NCBI GenBank assembly: GCA_020064725.1
Contig: JAGTWJ010000001.1
Coordinates: forward strand, 4,526,001 to 4,590,000
Reading direction: 5' to 3'
Origin: Drechslerella dactyloides
Taxonomy: Eukaryota > Ascomycota > Orbiliomycetes > Orbiliales > Orbiliaceae
Length of the DNA: 64,000 nt
This document shows, one piece after another, positions 36,558 through 49,697 of the stretch (the first letter of the stretch is position 1; each line of letters begins with the position of its first letter). A model generated the notes under the pieces. It was given only the letters and a program-made list of their open reading frames with translations, had not been told where the DNA came from and searched no databases. A program made the position numbers and the translations under genes.

Positions 36558-39500
36558 GGCGGCCGAATCGGGAAGGGGCCGAGGGACAAACACGGGCCCA
36601 CAACACAGTCAGGGAAAAAAGGAATCTTTGGTGCGAGGGCTGTACCCCGGCTCGGAGAAGGGCAGCTGGCAGGCTGCAGAGTTAGCTGGGAGCGGATGGG
36701 AGCGGATGGGCAGACGGAGGCCGGTGGACAGCAGCGAGACGGAGAGGAGACGTCTGGACAGACGGAGCGGGAGAAAGACGAGCTGGGTGAAGGTGATGGG
36801 AGTGGGAAGTTGAGAGTGGACAGGATGGTGCAGAGACGGAGGGAAAACAGGCCGGGGTTAATCAGCACCCGCAACACAATCAATCCGGCCAGGGCGGACG
36901 AGCGCAAACCGGAGCAGCAGCAGCGCACGATTGCAAATGGCGGGGAGGCAAAGGCTATCTGGCCTTCGACTGGCTGCGAGGCGATTCAGAAGATGGTGAA
37001 AAGAGGTATCGCGAAGTGCGGTGTAGACAGAGACAGTCGGAAAAGAAGCGTCAGGACGGCCTGGCGCAGGCTTGTGGGGGAAAGTCCGACAGCAAAATAA
37101 ACCGGGAGATTGGCTTCAAGGTGCTTGGACAGGCCAGAATTGGCTGATGATGGACTGACACAAGCAGCCCAGAGCTAACGAGCAGCTGTGCTGAGACTCC
37201 CAGGCTAGAGCTAGACGGTGCACATGCGAGGGGCCAGGAGAAGCGAGAATAGCAGACCGATGGAGAACTCTCGCGGTGGACGTAAAGTCCGCGCCGTCGT
37301 TTCGTTCCTGGTGTCCGTCGGTGGCGGCCGCAGTCAAAAGCCGGAGCAACCAACACTCACCCAAGACTGTGATCGAGAACCCGCGATAATAAAGCCACGA
37401 AAGAAAAAAAAGAGGAGAACTTCAGCACTGTCTGTCTACGTCGTCACCAGGCGCAGAGTCGGCCCGCTAATTCGACGGGCAGGTGTGGAAAACTGCGAGG
37501 GAGGGTGTCCTCGGCAGAAATGCGCGTAATCTCAGGCCCATCCACCACCGCCCGCAAAGGGGAAAAGCCGGACGGCCAGGATGAAAAACACCCTCCATCT
37601 CGCAACGAGGCTCCGGAACCAGCCAGCAGGCACGGCTCCACCGCTCGCAGAACCCGCCGAAACGCTCCACGATCTCGAAGCACGGGCAGCACGACGGCCA
37701 TCGTGCTCCCAGCCGGCGGCCTCACCCGCAGGCGTCCATCGCGGCCATCCAGCCAGGAAGCCAGCCGCACTTCTTCGCCCGCGACGAGAGCGGAAAGTCG
37801 GGTCCCGCCGCAACACCAACGCCCTGTTGCATTTTGACCGCGTGCGTTGGACAACCTGCATGCTGGCGAAAAAGCCTCTCCCGGCCTGGCCAGCCTGCCC
37901 CGTCGACGCTCCCGCTCGAGCGAAACGGCGATGCGAAAGGCGTACCTGCGTCAGGACGTTCCCGCCGGCGAGCCCATCTCCGTCGCTAGCTCGTCGTCGG
38001 CGCGTCCCGAGCCTCTGGTTCCGAGCTGCCATACATGCAGGGGAGAAGGAGGGGCGGAGCTGAGCCGTTGGGTCATGCCACGATGGCATCGGATCCCCAC
38101 CAGCAGCTGGGCTAGCTCCCCTCGCACTTCGGAACCCGATCAGAGCTCTCTCCCCGGCCTGGTGGGCAAAAAGCAAAAGCGCGACAAAGGAGAAGGGGGA
38201 GGCCATCCGACACCGGTCCGGCCTGAGCTCGGATGGAGGAGCAGGACGACGATGATCCTGCTGCCACCTACCCAATCAAATTCCACCCGCCCGCTTAAAC
38301 AAACAGCAGCATCCATCGAACCACCAGCAGCGATGCAAATGCACCGGTCTCGTAACGGCAGAAAGGGGGAGGTTGCGTGTCGAGGTGTCGACGATTGAAA
38401 ATGAAAATAGCAAATGAACGAACCACCATGCATGTGTGATCGTGATAGTACATACCGATAAACTGATAGACGCCTGTTGTTGTGCAACATGTCCCAAGAG
38501 CCGACCCCTCTCGTGCTGTCCCACTCTGTCGTCCACTGCTCCTCCGAGCCAGTCATGACGCCGACGCCGACGGAGCGAGACAGGCCATCTCCATTCCCGA
38601 AGTGAGCATCGGGAAAAACACCTCCTCCAAAGTCGCAAAGCACCAACCGTCACCCATCGGTGCACGTTTGCTGAGGAGAAAACGAAAAAAAACTTCCTCT
38701 CCGTAGCCTGTGAAACAGCCGTGAGGAGAGCTAAAAGGCGAGCTCAAATCCCCACGACGGCGTAAAATGCCTCGGACGGCCCGTTTTCCGTCCTCAGGGA
38801 GGTCCTCATCGCCGAATCCGCGATCCTCACCTCCCCGTCTCCTCCGGTCGAGATATCCGTCTTCCAGCTGCCGTCATCGCAGCCAGCAGACACGTCACCG
38901 TCAGTCGCCCGAAAAAACCAAAGTTTCCCCCAGCGGCCGCAACGGCAAATATAACCGTCGCAAAACGATGTCCGAAGCCCCAGCGGACAGTTCCAGGTGG
39001 TCCGAAGCCACGAGGACGCCTGGTTGTCGAGATATTTTCAAGAATGGCTCGCGAGAGCGGTGATGAATGATTGGGGGAAAAAAGGTCGGATGCACGCAGA
39101 ACGTAACAAGATCCGAGACGGGTGTGTGGGAATTCAAAGCATAACAACAACACAGCTGCGGCGGCCCATACCTGGCCAATCGACCGCGCCGTCCGTGGCG
39201 AGCCACCCCAGCCCCATCCTTCCGTCCATTTCATGTGGGGATCCCCATCGTCTGCGCATGGCCCGCCGTCAGCGTCACGACGTCACGTCCCTGTCGTGGA
39301 ACGACGTCCCTCGGGCACCTTCATGCTATCGCGCAGGTCCGCTCACCCGATCGATATATGCCAGATCCAGCGTCTGCTACTTCTAGTTTCGTATATGCAT
39401 TCGGTCCGTAGCATTACCATCCCAGGCAGCAGTATACCATCATGACGCTATACATTGAGCGTCCAGATCAAAGAATTCTCGGTGTCCGCAGACGGATGCT

Positions 39501-40425
39501 ACGATGTGAGATACACAACAATCGTGACGGACAGGGTTACATAATATACTAACTACTAGTACATACACGTTCTGCCACGCGCGCGCACGACGTACATTAC
39601 ATATGTATATACGTACATTCCACAAGCCAGCAGTTTCGATCAATGAATGATAGGTCAGTACCATGGTGGAAGCGAGTATCATGAGATGGGAGAAAAGGAG
39701 TTGCAGGCACGCATATACGTTACGTTACGTAGCTTTCGGCTCAATTCATGCCGTGCAGTGCGCTGTTAAATGTATGCAATGAAAAGCAAATTTGCGAACA
39801 GACGGTTAAGGTAACGTCCGTCCGTTCGCGACATCGGAAAATAGCGGTCGTAGTGAGGGGATGAGGGATGGATATACGTGAGAGGAGTACCAGCCAGACA
39901 TCATGATATGGCCCAACTGGACATGATGTGAAACGATTGGAAGAGGAGCATGATGATTTGATGAGGGAAAGTGAGCACTAAATATACTCACGACAAAGAG
40001 CAGAAGAGAGAAGAAGAAAAAAACACCGCCGACACCAGACAAGCTGTCGCACTGTAAAAATTTAGCGATAGCTCGCGATGTCAGCATAGAGAAAAAACCA
40101 GCATCAGACATTGCAAGTCCAAATTCCTTTTACGAGAAGAAGAGAAACATCATCCGGAAAAAAAGAATACTGTGACCTAGCAGCAACGACGAAGAGAAAA
40201 GAAGGAAGAATCATCAACGGTGAAAATGCCCACAGACTTTTAGAACGAACTAAGAAAATCCGTGAAACCATCATTCTTTTGATACGGTAGAAGCAGATAA
40301 TGCTATCGCTGGTATAATGTGAGCTGAAGGGACGTGAGGGACCGGCTTTTCAGAGAAAAAAAAAAAAAGGGAAGGAGAAAGGAAGATGAGGGAGAAAACA
40401 GTGGAAGAGGAAGAAATCAACTCAT
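36558..40425. other. 3.9-kb gene-free region upstream of the demethylase
   Basis: The right 700 bp are AT-rich and probably the 3' UTR of the Yag7-like gene. The left 3 kb are GC-rich and purine/pyrimidine-skewed, with ORFs of up to 259 codons overlapping on both strands (for example 37532-38275 minus against 37581-38398 plus). None shows domain signs, and all are rich in Arg, Pro, Ser and Ala. It may be a long promoter or leader for the demethylase, or host non-coding transcripts. I see no RNA gene. Confidence 0.5.
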
Positions 40426-42077
40426 TCAGGCACTTTGTTGAGCTGGAGCTGGAGCTGGGGCTGGAGCTGGGGCTGAGGCTGGGGCATCTTGTCCGCCGCG
40501 ATCACCTCGAGGCCGGTACGGGCGATCCCCCCGCCCCCTGAACCCCCCTCGATGTTCTCCACCGCGGAACTCGCCGCGGCCACGGTAGCCTTCACCACGG
40601 CCTCTGAATCCTCCACGAGGTCCTCCACGGAAGTTACTTCTAAACTCGCCCCTTCCGCGGAAGCCGCGTCCGCGACCTCCGTGAGATCGAGACGGGACCT
40701 CCTGGAAGGCTTCCTCCGCCGGCTGAGCTGGCGTGTCCGACTCCACCTTGGCCGATTCGTCATGAGCCTGGTCCGCCCAGCTCGTCGCGGGGTTGCCGTT
40801 GCCGTTGGCGAACCCACCGTTGTCCGACGACTGCCCGCCAGCTTTGATATTATCCCAATCCTCCCCCGTTTCAGCACCCTCGGGATGTTGGACGACCGCG
40901 GCGGCATTGGCAGCGGCGTCGTCAACAAGTGTGGTCGACGGGGCGGTGGAAGGCGATTCAACGGGGTCCACAAGTGCCTGCGGCACCGGCTCAGCAGCAA
41001 TGGCATCAGCGTCCGATGCGGTGACGATAACGGTCGACTCGCCAAGGTCGGCGGGCACCTGTGTCACAGGCTCTTCCAACGGCTCGCTGACTTCGTCCTC
41101 CGTGGCATACAAAATCTCCGCGAGCTCCTTGATACGGGCATCTGCGAGAAAACAGCATCAGCAATCTATCCGGGCACCATCCAACGAAACACGGGTGCAA
41201 ACTCACAGGTGACACCCTCGGTGCCCTCAACGACCTCGTCCTTGCTCGCGGCAAGGGACTCAATAGCCGCAGTCGCAGAATCCTCAGAGCTATACACCAT
41301 CACGAGGACCTTTTCGACAGCCTCGTTCTCCGCCGCGTTCTCATCCGGCATCGCGCGTCGGTAACCCGCAAGTCGTAGGAATCGGAAGCAAGTTGAAAGC
41401 ACACCCTTCTGTGCCTTGACGCCCTCCTCGAAGCCCGCTTTCTTCGCCTCCTCGACCTTGACCGCGATCTCGGCGTCCGCGGCTTCTTTCTCTGCAGTCT
41501 TCGCCTTTTCCTCCGAGACGACGATTGCGGAAAGGCTCACGAGGAGGTCCTGGTATTCCTTGACGCGCTCCTCCACCTGCGTTTTCTCGGCGAGCTTCTT
41601 CCTCTCGTCATTGTTGATGAGTTTCGTGCCCTCCACTTCCTGTGGGGTGAGCCCCGCGATCTTGGCTTCGATGGCTTCGATCCCTCGCTATAGACATGGC
41701 GATACCCCACGTTAGCGAATAACCCTCGCCGCAAGAAAATTGGAAACAGACAACAAACCTTCTTCTTGGACCATTTCGCAAGACGTCTACGCGAGATAAG
41801 ACATTACTGTTAGCCTCCCGCATCAACAACCGAGGAATGTTTTATTTCGTGGAGTGGGAAACTCCGATGTTGGACCGTGCGGCGAAACCTACTTTTCAAC
41901 TTCTCGCGTATAGGCGCTGGAGCCCGCCTTCGCATCAAGGTTACCATTGACACCAGGCTTCTCCGTGGAAGACGAAGCGCCAGCATCGGTGACAGGGACC
42001 TGCACGGCTTCCTCAGCCCTGGGGGTCGAAGCACCGGTGCCTCCGTTGCCAGCGGCTTTCTTTTGACCCTTCGCCAT
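40426..42077 (-). CDS. YAG7: Yag7-like protein with RGG-rich C-terminus
   Basis: Starts MAKGQKKAAGNGG at 42077. Small exons join YTREVEKRLAKWSKKK to RGIEAIEAKIAGLTPQEVEG, a charged helical region matching, from memory, the dimerisation region of the fungal Yag7 family. Yeast Yag7 is a cytoplasmic protein associated with ribosomes. After helices rich in Glu/Lys/Ala comes an acidic linker containing ATSWADQAHDE. A 70-residue RGG/RGRG block follows (for example GGRGRGFRGRGEFRSNFRGG), then an Ala-Pro repeat ending AQQSA. RGG tails bind RNA and are substrates of arginine methylation, so an RNA-linked role is inferred. A possible extra intron around 41340-41400 (segment GVLSTCFRFLRLAGYRRA looks non-homologous) was not resolved. 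The family call is moderate. Confidence 0.65.
40438..40487. repeat. Short hexanucleotide tandem repeat in coding sequence
   Basis: Degenerate copies of GGAGCT/GGGGCT encode the Ala-Pro repeat at the C-terminus of the Yag7-like protein. Confidence 0.8.
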
Positions 42078-42640
42078 TTCTACTTCTTGTTCGGGGACAA
42101 AATTCGCGAAAGGTCGACGGGTTGGTATCCGCGGACGCTTGTATCGGAAGGTAAGCTTGTTCGGTAGACGGGCTGTAGGCTGTTGCGAGTGACGCCTAGA
42201 GCTCTCAATTGGAATGGCGGTGGAAAGGGCACGTTCCGAGGGGCAGGCAAGCAAGTTGTATTCTACGCTCGAAATAAACGTCGGCGATCCAGCAATGCGA
42301 TCGGAGGTATCGATTTCGAGATGGTGCAACGGACAGGCGTGGTGATGCTGGTAGACGGTGTCGATAGACGATGTCGTGCGTGAATGCGGTCAATGTGGGC
42401 TGGTGGTGGTGGTGGGAGGGATGTGGGTGTGAGTCTGAGAAATATTGTCGTGTGGTCGGTGTTATGACGAACACCAGCCAGCCAATCCGGCCCGCACAAG
42501 ACCCTCCCGACCGTTTGTTTGTGTTGGCCCATTCCTCGCCGCCATCCCTTCACAACGAACGACGGACGACATCCGCATCCCTCGCATCCCCCACTGTCCA
42601 AAGCATACTATGACAGCCTAGATCCTTCCTGCTGGTCACG
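42078..42640. promoter_or_regulatory. Divergent promoter of the Yag7-like and CENP-W genes
   Basis: A 563-bp spacer between two divergent start codons. ORFs here are short and overlapping. No specific site was recognised. Confidence 0.5.
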
Positions 42641-43098
42641 ATGGCAGCGACAAAGTCCACGAACCAGTATCCCCGGAACGTGCTCCGGCGCATCATCAAG
42701 GCGCACTCCGGCTGCAACATCTCCAAGAACGCCGATGTTCTGGTGGGTTCTCTCTCCCCTGTCCACTCGTCGTCGGGCCAAAACAGCAGGCTAACCCGCA
42801 GTTCCGCTCATAGATCTATCTCGACTACGCCCTCTTCCTTGAGCAGTACGTCGGCAACCCCTACATGCTACAATCCGACCACGCGTATAACATCTGCTGA
42901 CGGCCATCCACTTTCCAGACTCCTCAAGGAAGCAGGCATAGACGCCAAGGCATCCGGCGAGAAGCAAATCGCCGCCCGAAACGTGAAGAAGGCCAGAGAT
43001 GTAAGCCATATATCACTTGATATTCCAATGACTGCATTTGTACGACATTTCTAACTAAATCTTCACTACAGTCCGTCCTCAAGAAATTTAGAGCGTAG
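42641..43098 (+). CDS. CENP-W-like histone-fold kinetochore protein
   Basis: Four small exons (42641-42742, 42814-42845, 42919-43000, 43072-43098) sum to 243 nt, 80 aa. The protein begins MAATKSTNQYPRNVLRRIIK, continues NISKNADVLIYLDYALFLEQ and ends ARDSVLKKFRA. This matches the CENP-W/Wip1 histone fold: a basic helix RRIIKAHS, the N-S-KNADVLIYLDY core helix, and the G-E-K-I-A-R-V-K pattern before the last helix. CENP-W pairs with CENP-T in the constitutive centromere network, binding centromeric DNA and linking it to Ndc80. The exons are 102, 32, 82 and 27 nt, so automatic prediction easily misses or mis-joins the gene. An unspliced ORF over the same start runs to 43054 and is not the real product. 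Confidence 0.85.
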
Positions 43099-43617
43099 AC
43101 GACAATTCTTGTCGCGTCCTTCTCGACACCCGCTTCTGCGAAACATACGCGAAACAATCAATCACCACAATATACCCTGTAATACAACGTTGGAGATATT
43201 ATCGGCGTTTTGGCGAGTTATCAGGACGTTTGGACGTACGAGGCGTAAATGTATTATATTCTCATCCAAATTAAAAAACGGTAGTAAGAAAAGAACACTC
43301 GCAAGCCAAAAGCAGACGCAGAAATAAACAAGACGCGATATTGACTCTGGAAACAAGCCCATGTCAACCCAAGACTTCGCAAAAATAACACATGCTATGA
43401 CAGAGTAGCGATTGATTCAGAGGCTGGCTGGCTAGAAAAAAGGAGCCGTCAGTGAGGGAGGAATGGCTGCCGAACAACGCTGGCTAAATGCACATGATTG
43501 GTGGCCAAAAAGCTGGAGAACAGCATAAACGTGCGTGAAAAGAGAGACTAGGGGAAACGAATCAGTCTTGACAAAATGGGCAATTTGGACAAAACAGACT
43601 CTCTGCGGATAAGCATC
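43099..43617. other. Convergent 3' region of CENP-W and EDE1
   Basis: AT-rich, no ORF of interest. Confidence 0.7.
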
Positions 43618-46600
43618 TTAGTGACCCCCTGGAGAACCAGTTTGATCGAGGAGAAAGTTGGTCGCCTGTAAACCACCATCGTTAGCACCGACTCGATCAC
43701 CGGAGTGCATTCAAGATGTAACTTCACTCACCTTCGGCAAGTTGTTATCAAACTTCTTCAGCGCTATGGTCGCCTGGTCTTCAGAAAACCCCATATTCTG
43801 AAGCTTCCGTACATCGGAATCAACCTTCTTTTGGCCCGTTAGGTTCGTCGTGAGCGCCTGCGGACCGGCAACATCGAAGGCATCACTCGCATCAGCCTCG
43901 CCACCATTGGCCTGTCCGATTACCGCGGTATCGATGTGTGGAACAGCCTGATCCGGCTTGTCGAGGCTGGCGAAAAGAGCATCCCAATCATCATTGCTTC
44001 CAGACGGCTGCGTATTTTGCAGCGTGTTGAACTGGAACGCAGAAAAGTCGTCGTCCTCGGGCATACCCTTGCCAGACGGCGGTACCTGCTTCAGAGGCGC
44101 TGGCGTGTCGAACATGTCGTTGAACTCGGCGTAGCCGTGGTCCGTGGTGAAATTATCGTACTCATCTCCTTTGCTGTTTGCTTCGCGGGCTTCACCCAGA
44201 TCCTTGAAGGAGCTCTCAAAGTCGTCGTCGTCAAAGGCGGACTTATTCTGGGTTGGCGCACCGGATGGTTTAGACTGGACTGTGGAGAAGGCGCTGTAGT
44301 CGGAAACTGGTTGTGTGCTTGGGCCTGCCGGCGCCGCGATAGAGTGGCCGAAGACGCTATCTACGTTGCTATTGGGAGCAGGAGGTGTCATGGCTGGAGA
44401 AGATAGAAACATCTTGGCGGTACCAGCGGTCTGTGCCGGAGGAACGTTGGTATTGGTCTTCGTGGGGTCAGTCCTTGATGGGAGTAGATTCGTAAACTCG
44501 GGTGGGAAAGCTGATCCGTCAGTACCTGTCCCGGGTGCCGTGGCGGTATACGTAGGCGGGGAAGTTTGCGAGTTCGGACCAGGCAGCGGAGTGCTTGGGT
44601 TGGAAATCAGTGACTTCACGGCGCTAGACTCAGGAACTGGTAAGGTGGACGCCGGCTTTTCGATTCCCTCCGTCGCCCCACCGGTCTTCTTGCCCTTAGG
44701 ACTCGCAGCAGTAAAATTGTCATCGAAGCCACCAGCTTCGCTAGCGGTGTCGCTCTCATTATCGTCCTGGAGCTCGCGAATGGGTGGAAACTCTTCCTTG
44801 CTAGTAGAAGGACGTTCTACTTTCGTTTGTCCGAAGCTCGAAAACGCCGCATCAAAGTCGTCTTTCGCAGCCTGAGAGCCCCGAGGTTCCTGCGAAGTAA
44901 AGCCAAAATTGAGAGGTTCAGACTTGGCTTGACTGACTCTGCTGCGGTTGCTCATAGTGCTGAGATAGCTCTCACCAGTAGCCGTGGGTTTGATCGGTGC
45001 GTGGATATCAATTCCGGGAAATGCTCCTGGGATATGAGCACTGACGGGACTACCAGGATTGCCAAAGTCAGAGGCAGAGTCCCGTTTATCACCTGTTCTC
45101 GAGGCAACAGGGCTGCCTGCAGTCGTTGATCCAGTCCTTGTCCTTTCAAGAGTCTTGGGTGCGTCCTGCTGATCAATTGTTGAAGAATGAGACAATGGTG
45201 ACGGCCTAAAGGCATCTACCACTTCGGATTCGGGCTTGGATTCTGTCAAAGTGCCTGGCCAGGCAGTGGGAGTGTCAGGGCGGGAGAACGCAGACTCGCT
45301 TGGTGGCTGAACTTGCACGGAACTAGTGGCAGACTCCGTCCTATTAAGAGTGAGTGGGAGGAAAGCTGAAGTTATGTGCGGGCTTCCAACAGAAGGAGGG
45401 ATCTCGGCAGTGTGAGAAGAGTAAGAAGACGTAGGCGGGGAAGTTGGAGGAGTAGAACCGCCAAATGCGCTTTCAGTTGCAGATGGGGCGGAAAACGCTG
45501 GAGCACGAGCCGAGTCCTTGCTACCCGTGTTCTGTCTCGAGAAACTGGTCGGTGGAGGTGGCCCTGTGCCTGATGGGGTGGTGAAGGAACCAAACACATT
45601 GTCAAAGGCGTTCTGCCCAGGATTTGAAGCTGGAGTGGCGAAGGTCGACTGGGGAGAAGAATCAAAGAAGCCATGGGATTCCTGGAACCTCTTTTCGACA
45701 CTGGCAGTCTCCTGAACTGGTGGACTCTTTCTGTGGAACGGGTTCGCATTGAAAGGGTTGGTGGACATTGTGCTTGTTTGACTGAGGGTGGGACTAGCAG
45801 GAGGCTGAGGGCTTGCACCACGGCTAAGTTCCTGGTGTGCTGCAGCTATGTCTGCCTTTTCCTTCTCAATCTCGCCTTTAACCCTTTCTTTTTCGGTCTC
45901 GGAGGTGGCAAGCTGCTTCTTGTTGATAGCTACCAGACCTTTCTGCTGCCGAGCTTCATGCTTCAACTTATCAAGCTGCTTCTTCAGTTCATTTGTTTCT
46001 TGATTGGCAGTCTTCATCCTCTCCTTGAGGGATAGGTTTTCCCTGATGTCAGCGTCGTAAGCTGCTTGAACTTGCGCCTTTTGATTGCGAAGATCCGAAA
46101 GGCTGGCTTCGACCATGACACAGTCGTTGCGCAGGCGGGTCGTCTCTGCTCTTGAAGTTGCCAAGAGCTCTTCCACACGCTTCAGCTCTCTCTCCTCATT
46201 CTCATATGACTGCCTTAGCTGTGCCAATTTGAGTTCGATGTTGTGTTTCTCGCTCGCAACATTGACGACGTTTTGATCCGCGGACATGCGTTTCATCTTG
46301 AGATCTTGCGTCTGCTTGGTGAGACTTCCTATTTGATTCGACAAGTTCGCAAGCTCAGTAGATTCCGATGTCAGCTTCTTGTTGACCTCCGGGTCGAGGA
46401 GATCATCAAGATGTGAGGGTGTGTCTTTGCTCGAACTGGTGCCGCCGGTTGCTGAAGGCGAAATGATGTTCTGACCGAAAGCACTTGAGGGGACAAAAGG
46501 CTTGGTCCCAAACAAAGACACGCTGCTGGTAGCAGTTGGGGCCGGGAGCGGCGAGCGAGGGCCCGAGAAATCGCTCGTGTTGGCAAGAGCGGTGTTCAGT

Positions 46601-48321
46601 GGAGCGGCACCAGTCGTACTGGGTTGAGCTGAAGAGCCAGACGTGAACGAATCGTCTAGTCCGAAGAGCTCGTCCAGATTAGACTTAGGCGGCTCCGGAG
46701 CTGATGGAGCGTCGAACGGGCCTGGTGGTTTTGGAGGGCCTGATGTCACGTGTTAGAAGGCGATTGTAATATTCCAAGAAGAATAACTGCTTACCTTGTG
46801 GAGCGAAACCGAGGCGGGACCGCATCGAAGGAGGAATGAGGTGGAGCGGAAGAGTGTCCGGCAGTCCTTTGCCGTTTGTACCGCGGTTCCTCTCCTGACG
46901 GATCAGATACATGGCAATAGCAAACTCCTCTCGTGTAAGATTGCCATTCTTTTCAATATCAGCTAGGTCCCAGATCTGGGCCAGAGCTTCCTCTGGGAGC
47001 TTAGAGCCCGAGAAGAAGGGGACTGCCTCTTCACCCGTGATATACCCCTTGTTGCCACTATCAACCTCTTGGAAGTGATTATCGAACTTCGCCTTTTCCA
47101 CGGCAGTGATAGACCAAGGAACATCGGCAGGCCCCGGAGGAGGCGCACTTGGAGGAGGCATCGGAGGCGGTGTATACTGTTGCCTCAAAGGACTCTGAGC
47201 TCTAGTGGGGTTGAACTGGCGAGGAATTGGCGGGACGGTTGGCGTACCAGCGGGCACAGGTCGAGGTCCAGTTCCAGGAGGAGGACGAGGCCTGCCGTCG
47301 CTAGTTACCGGCCGTGGCGCCCTGGAGGCAGCATCGAAAAGAGCTTGTGGGAGGGATGTTGGGAGTCCCGGCATGGATCCATTCATCGTACACTGAATCA
47401 GATGCATAGCGACGACAAACTCGTTGGGTCCGAGCGCGCCGCGCTGCTGTCTGTCGACGAGGCCCCATATCAACCCCAGAGTAGAGTTCGGTAACTTGGC
47501 CTTCTCGAAAATCTGACGCGCCGATTCACCTAGTCACGACGGTCAGCATGTACTACGACGGTAATAACAAAGCGTTAGATATCCTTACCTGGTAGCAGTC
47601 CGTCTACTGGATTGGAGTTCTCGAATAGGTTGTTGAATCGAACGACATCTTCAGGGGATAGCCGGGGAACAGCTATCCCGCTCCCCGAGAGCTGTTGTTG
47701 AATTGGGCTTGTAGGAGGTTGCGGGACTTGGCTGGACTGTTGGGGACTGCCAGGAGCGGGCCAGCTTAGGTTGACCCCCTTAAAGGTTGGGAGCGGGCCG
47801 GCTAGAGATGGAAAGAATTTAGTGGTCGGTCGTCGACATGGAACGAATTATTTCGGAGCAGTGTGGAGTCCTTACGGTATTGCGCAAGATCTGCCCGTGG
47901 GGCCTGGCCATTCTGCGCCTGTCCGATCAGTCGCAGGGCGACGCTAAATCCAACTTTCGTCAGCAGGCCGCGATTCTCCGTATCCGCGATGCCCCATATC
48001 TGGACCGAAAAGCTATCAGCATATGCGCATTCCTCGGGTGCGGCACGGACGTGAGTTTCGAACCTCGCCTAGGACCTGCGGCTTCAGGCCCGACTTTTCG
48101 AAGAACTTGACGGCGAGCTCTCCGGTGATGACGCCGAGGTTCTGTGTATCCGCAGCTTGGAACAATTGACCGAACACCTTCTTCTCGTCCGTCGTCAGGA
48201 CAAGGTTTGGGGGCGGCGCTTCGCATGCAGAGCTGTCAGCACGGATCCAAAATTGAGCGGAAGGAGCGAAACGGGGCAGCGCTCAGATCCACGTACCGGA
48301 AGGCTGTGTTATGTCCGACAT
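43618..48321 (-). CDS. EDE1: Ede1/Eps15-like endocytic scaffold (three EH domains, coiled coil, UBA)
   Basis: Starts MSDITQPS at 48321 and ends, after a last small exon, with ATNFLLDQTGSPGGH (stop 43618). Three EH domains are visible: the first around TTDEKKVFGQLFQAADTQ and IWGIADTENRGLL, the second around DVVRFNNLFENSNP and LIWGLVDRQQRGAL, the third around FDNHFQEVDSGNKGYITGEE and IWDLADIEKNGNL. Pro-rich linkers separate them. The central coiled coil runs from ELANLSNQIGSLTKQTQDLK for about 170 residues. A long Ser/Pro/Thr-rich region with NPF motifs (NPFNANPFHRK) follows, then a C-terminal UBA (KLQNMGFSEDQATIALKKF). Ede1 is an early organiser of clathrin-mediated endocytic sites and binds ubiquitinated cargo. 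Ending at the unspliced stop 43711 would truncate the UBA. Confidence 0.93.
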
Positions 48322-49697
48322 GATTTCCTGGTAGGATCTCGGCGATGGTAGCGGGGGGTTGGTTCTAGATGAGAGAGTGTCGCTTCCGGACTCGCGACAT
48401 GCAGAGAGCACTGCTCGGTGAGGGCCAGTGCCTGTGGAGGTGTGTATAATGACAGTGAGGGTGAGCGAGTGGTGGTGGTTTGAGTGCGGTAATGAACTCT
48501 GGAGAAGGTTTGGCTGGCGGGCCTAAAAGAGAAGGGAGGTCGAGAGCAATCAACCAAACCCGCCGGACCTCCGCGTAGGCCACACCAAGTGGAGCTAAAA
48601 GTTGAGTGCGATGCGACTGGACTCTCGCCGGATGGAGCGAAAATGGAGCACGGAGCGCGGAGGTTCTTTTCGGCGGTCGGGGAGAGCGAAGAGCGAAAGA
48701 TTTGAAGCTCGAGAGGACGGACGATATGGACAGTATAGCAGCAGCAGCAGACGGCTGGGGGCCAACGTAGTGGGCGGTGCGGAGTCGCCCACGCTCGCTT
48801 TTGCTTCACCACGTCCCGATCCCTCTCAAACCCGGCTCCATTTCAGCTCACGAAAAAAACACGTGGGGCCGCCAGCTAATCGCAGTACGAGTTCTTAAGC
48901 TTCGTCCCGTCATTGATAGCTGATTGCTATTCCGCATATTGCCCCAAAGACTATTACAAAGCCATGCCGAGTACGGCCGCGAATGTACCGGTACGTACTC
49001 GCGACATGCAACGATGGTTTTCCAGCGAGGCCGCGAGGAGGGACTCGACTGAGGGGTCGGTCAGCGCTAAATGTGCCCAATAGCACCGCACAGGCTACGT
49101 AAAGTCCTCAGGCATGAACTGCGAATCAAAGCCGCTGTCGTGCTGGACGCAGCTGGCCCCGCGCTGACCTGCATGCATTCTTTTCGACTGTGGTAGGGAC
49201 CAGGGTTCTTCAATGCGTCGACGATTATGCGGGCTGGGCCTCGCTAAACCCACGCGGTGGCGAGCGAGAGGTCTCGATTCGAACCGCAGGATGAATTCTC
49301 CAAAGCTACTCCCTCGGAGTTGCATGTACATGTACGGGTGCATCATGATAATGATTGTCCATTTTGCTTACCCGGAAATAATAAATACGCAGGACTCCAC
49401 GGCCAATCGCCAACCGAGTACGACACAAGGAGTAATCGTCTGGATTATCCACAATGAATTGCTATCATGATCTCGGTCTCACATGAACTCTCCGGATCTC
49501 CTGACTCAGAACTGGAACAGTAAATCAAAACACCAAAGACAAAACTCGTAATCGATATCTGTCTTTAAACGACAAATTACTCATTTCTCTGTCAAGCAGA
49601 CTTTAGCGAAGGCACTGTCAATATACCCTCCCTGCACTAGAAGCCTGCTGATCAATATGCATGTCGAGATCGAATGAGCCCTCAATAATCTTCCACT
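48322..49697. other. EDE1 upstream region
   Basis: Overlapping ORFs under 170 codons only. The minus-strand ORF 49095-49346 ends in an odd acidic peptide (GFDSQFMPEDFT) and could be the last exon of a small or decayed gene, but no upstream exon was found. From 48.9 kb on the sequence changes towards the AT-richer accessory region. Confidence 0.45.

Noticed and set aside
37532..38275. 247-codon minus ORF upstream of the demethylase
   Set aside because: Overlaps equally long plus-strand ORFs. Composition follows GC content and no motif is seen.
49230..49300. Possible tRNA on either strand (contains GATTCGAACC)
   Set aside because: The bases flanking the T-loop-like sequence cannot form a five-pair T stem, and no acceptor stem was found.
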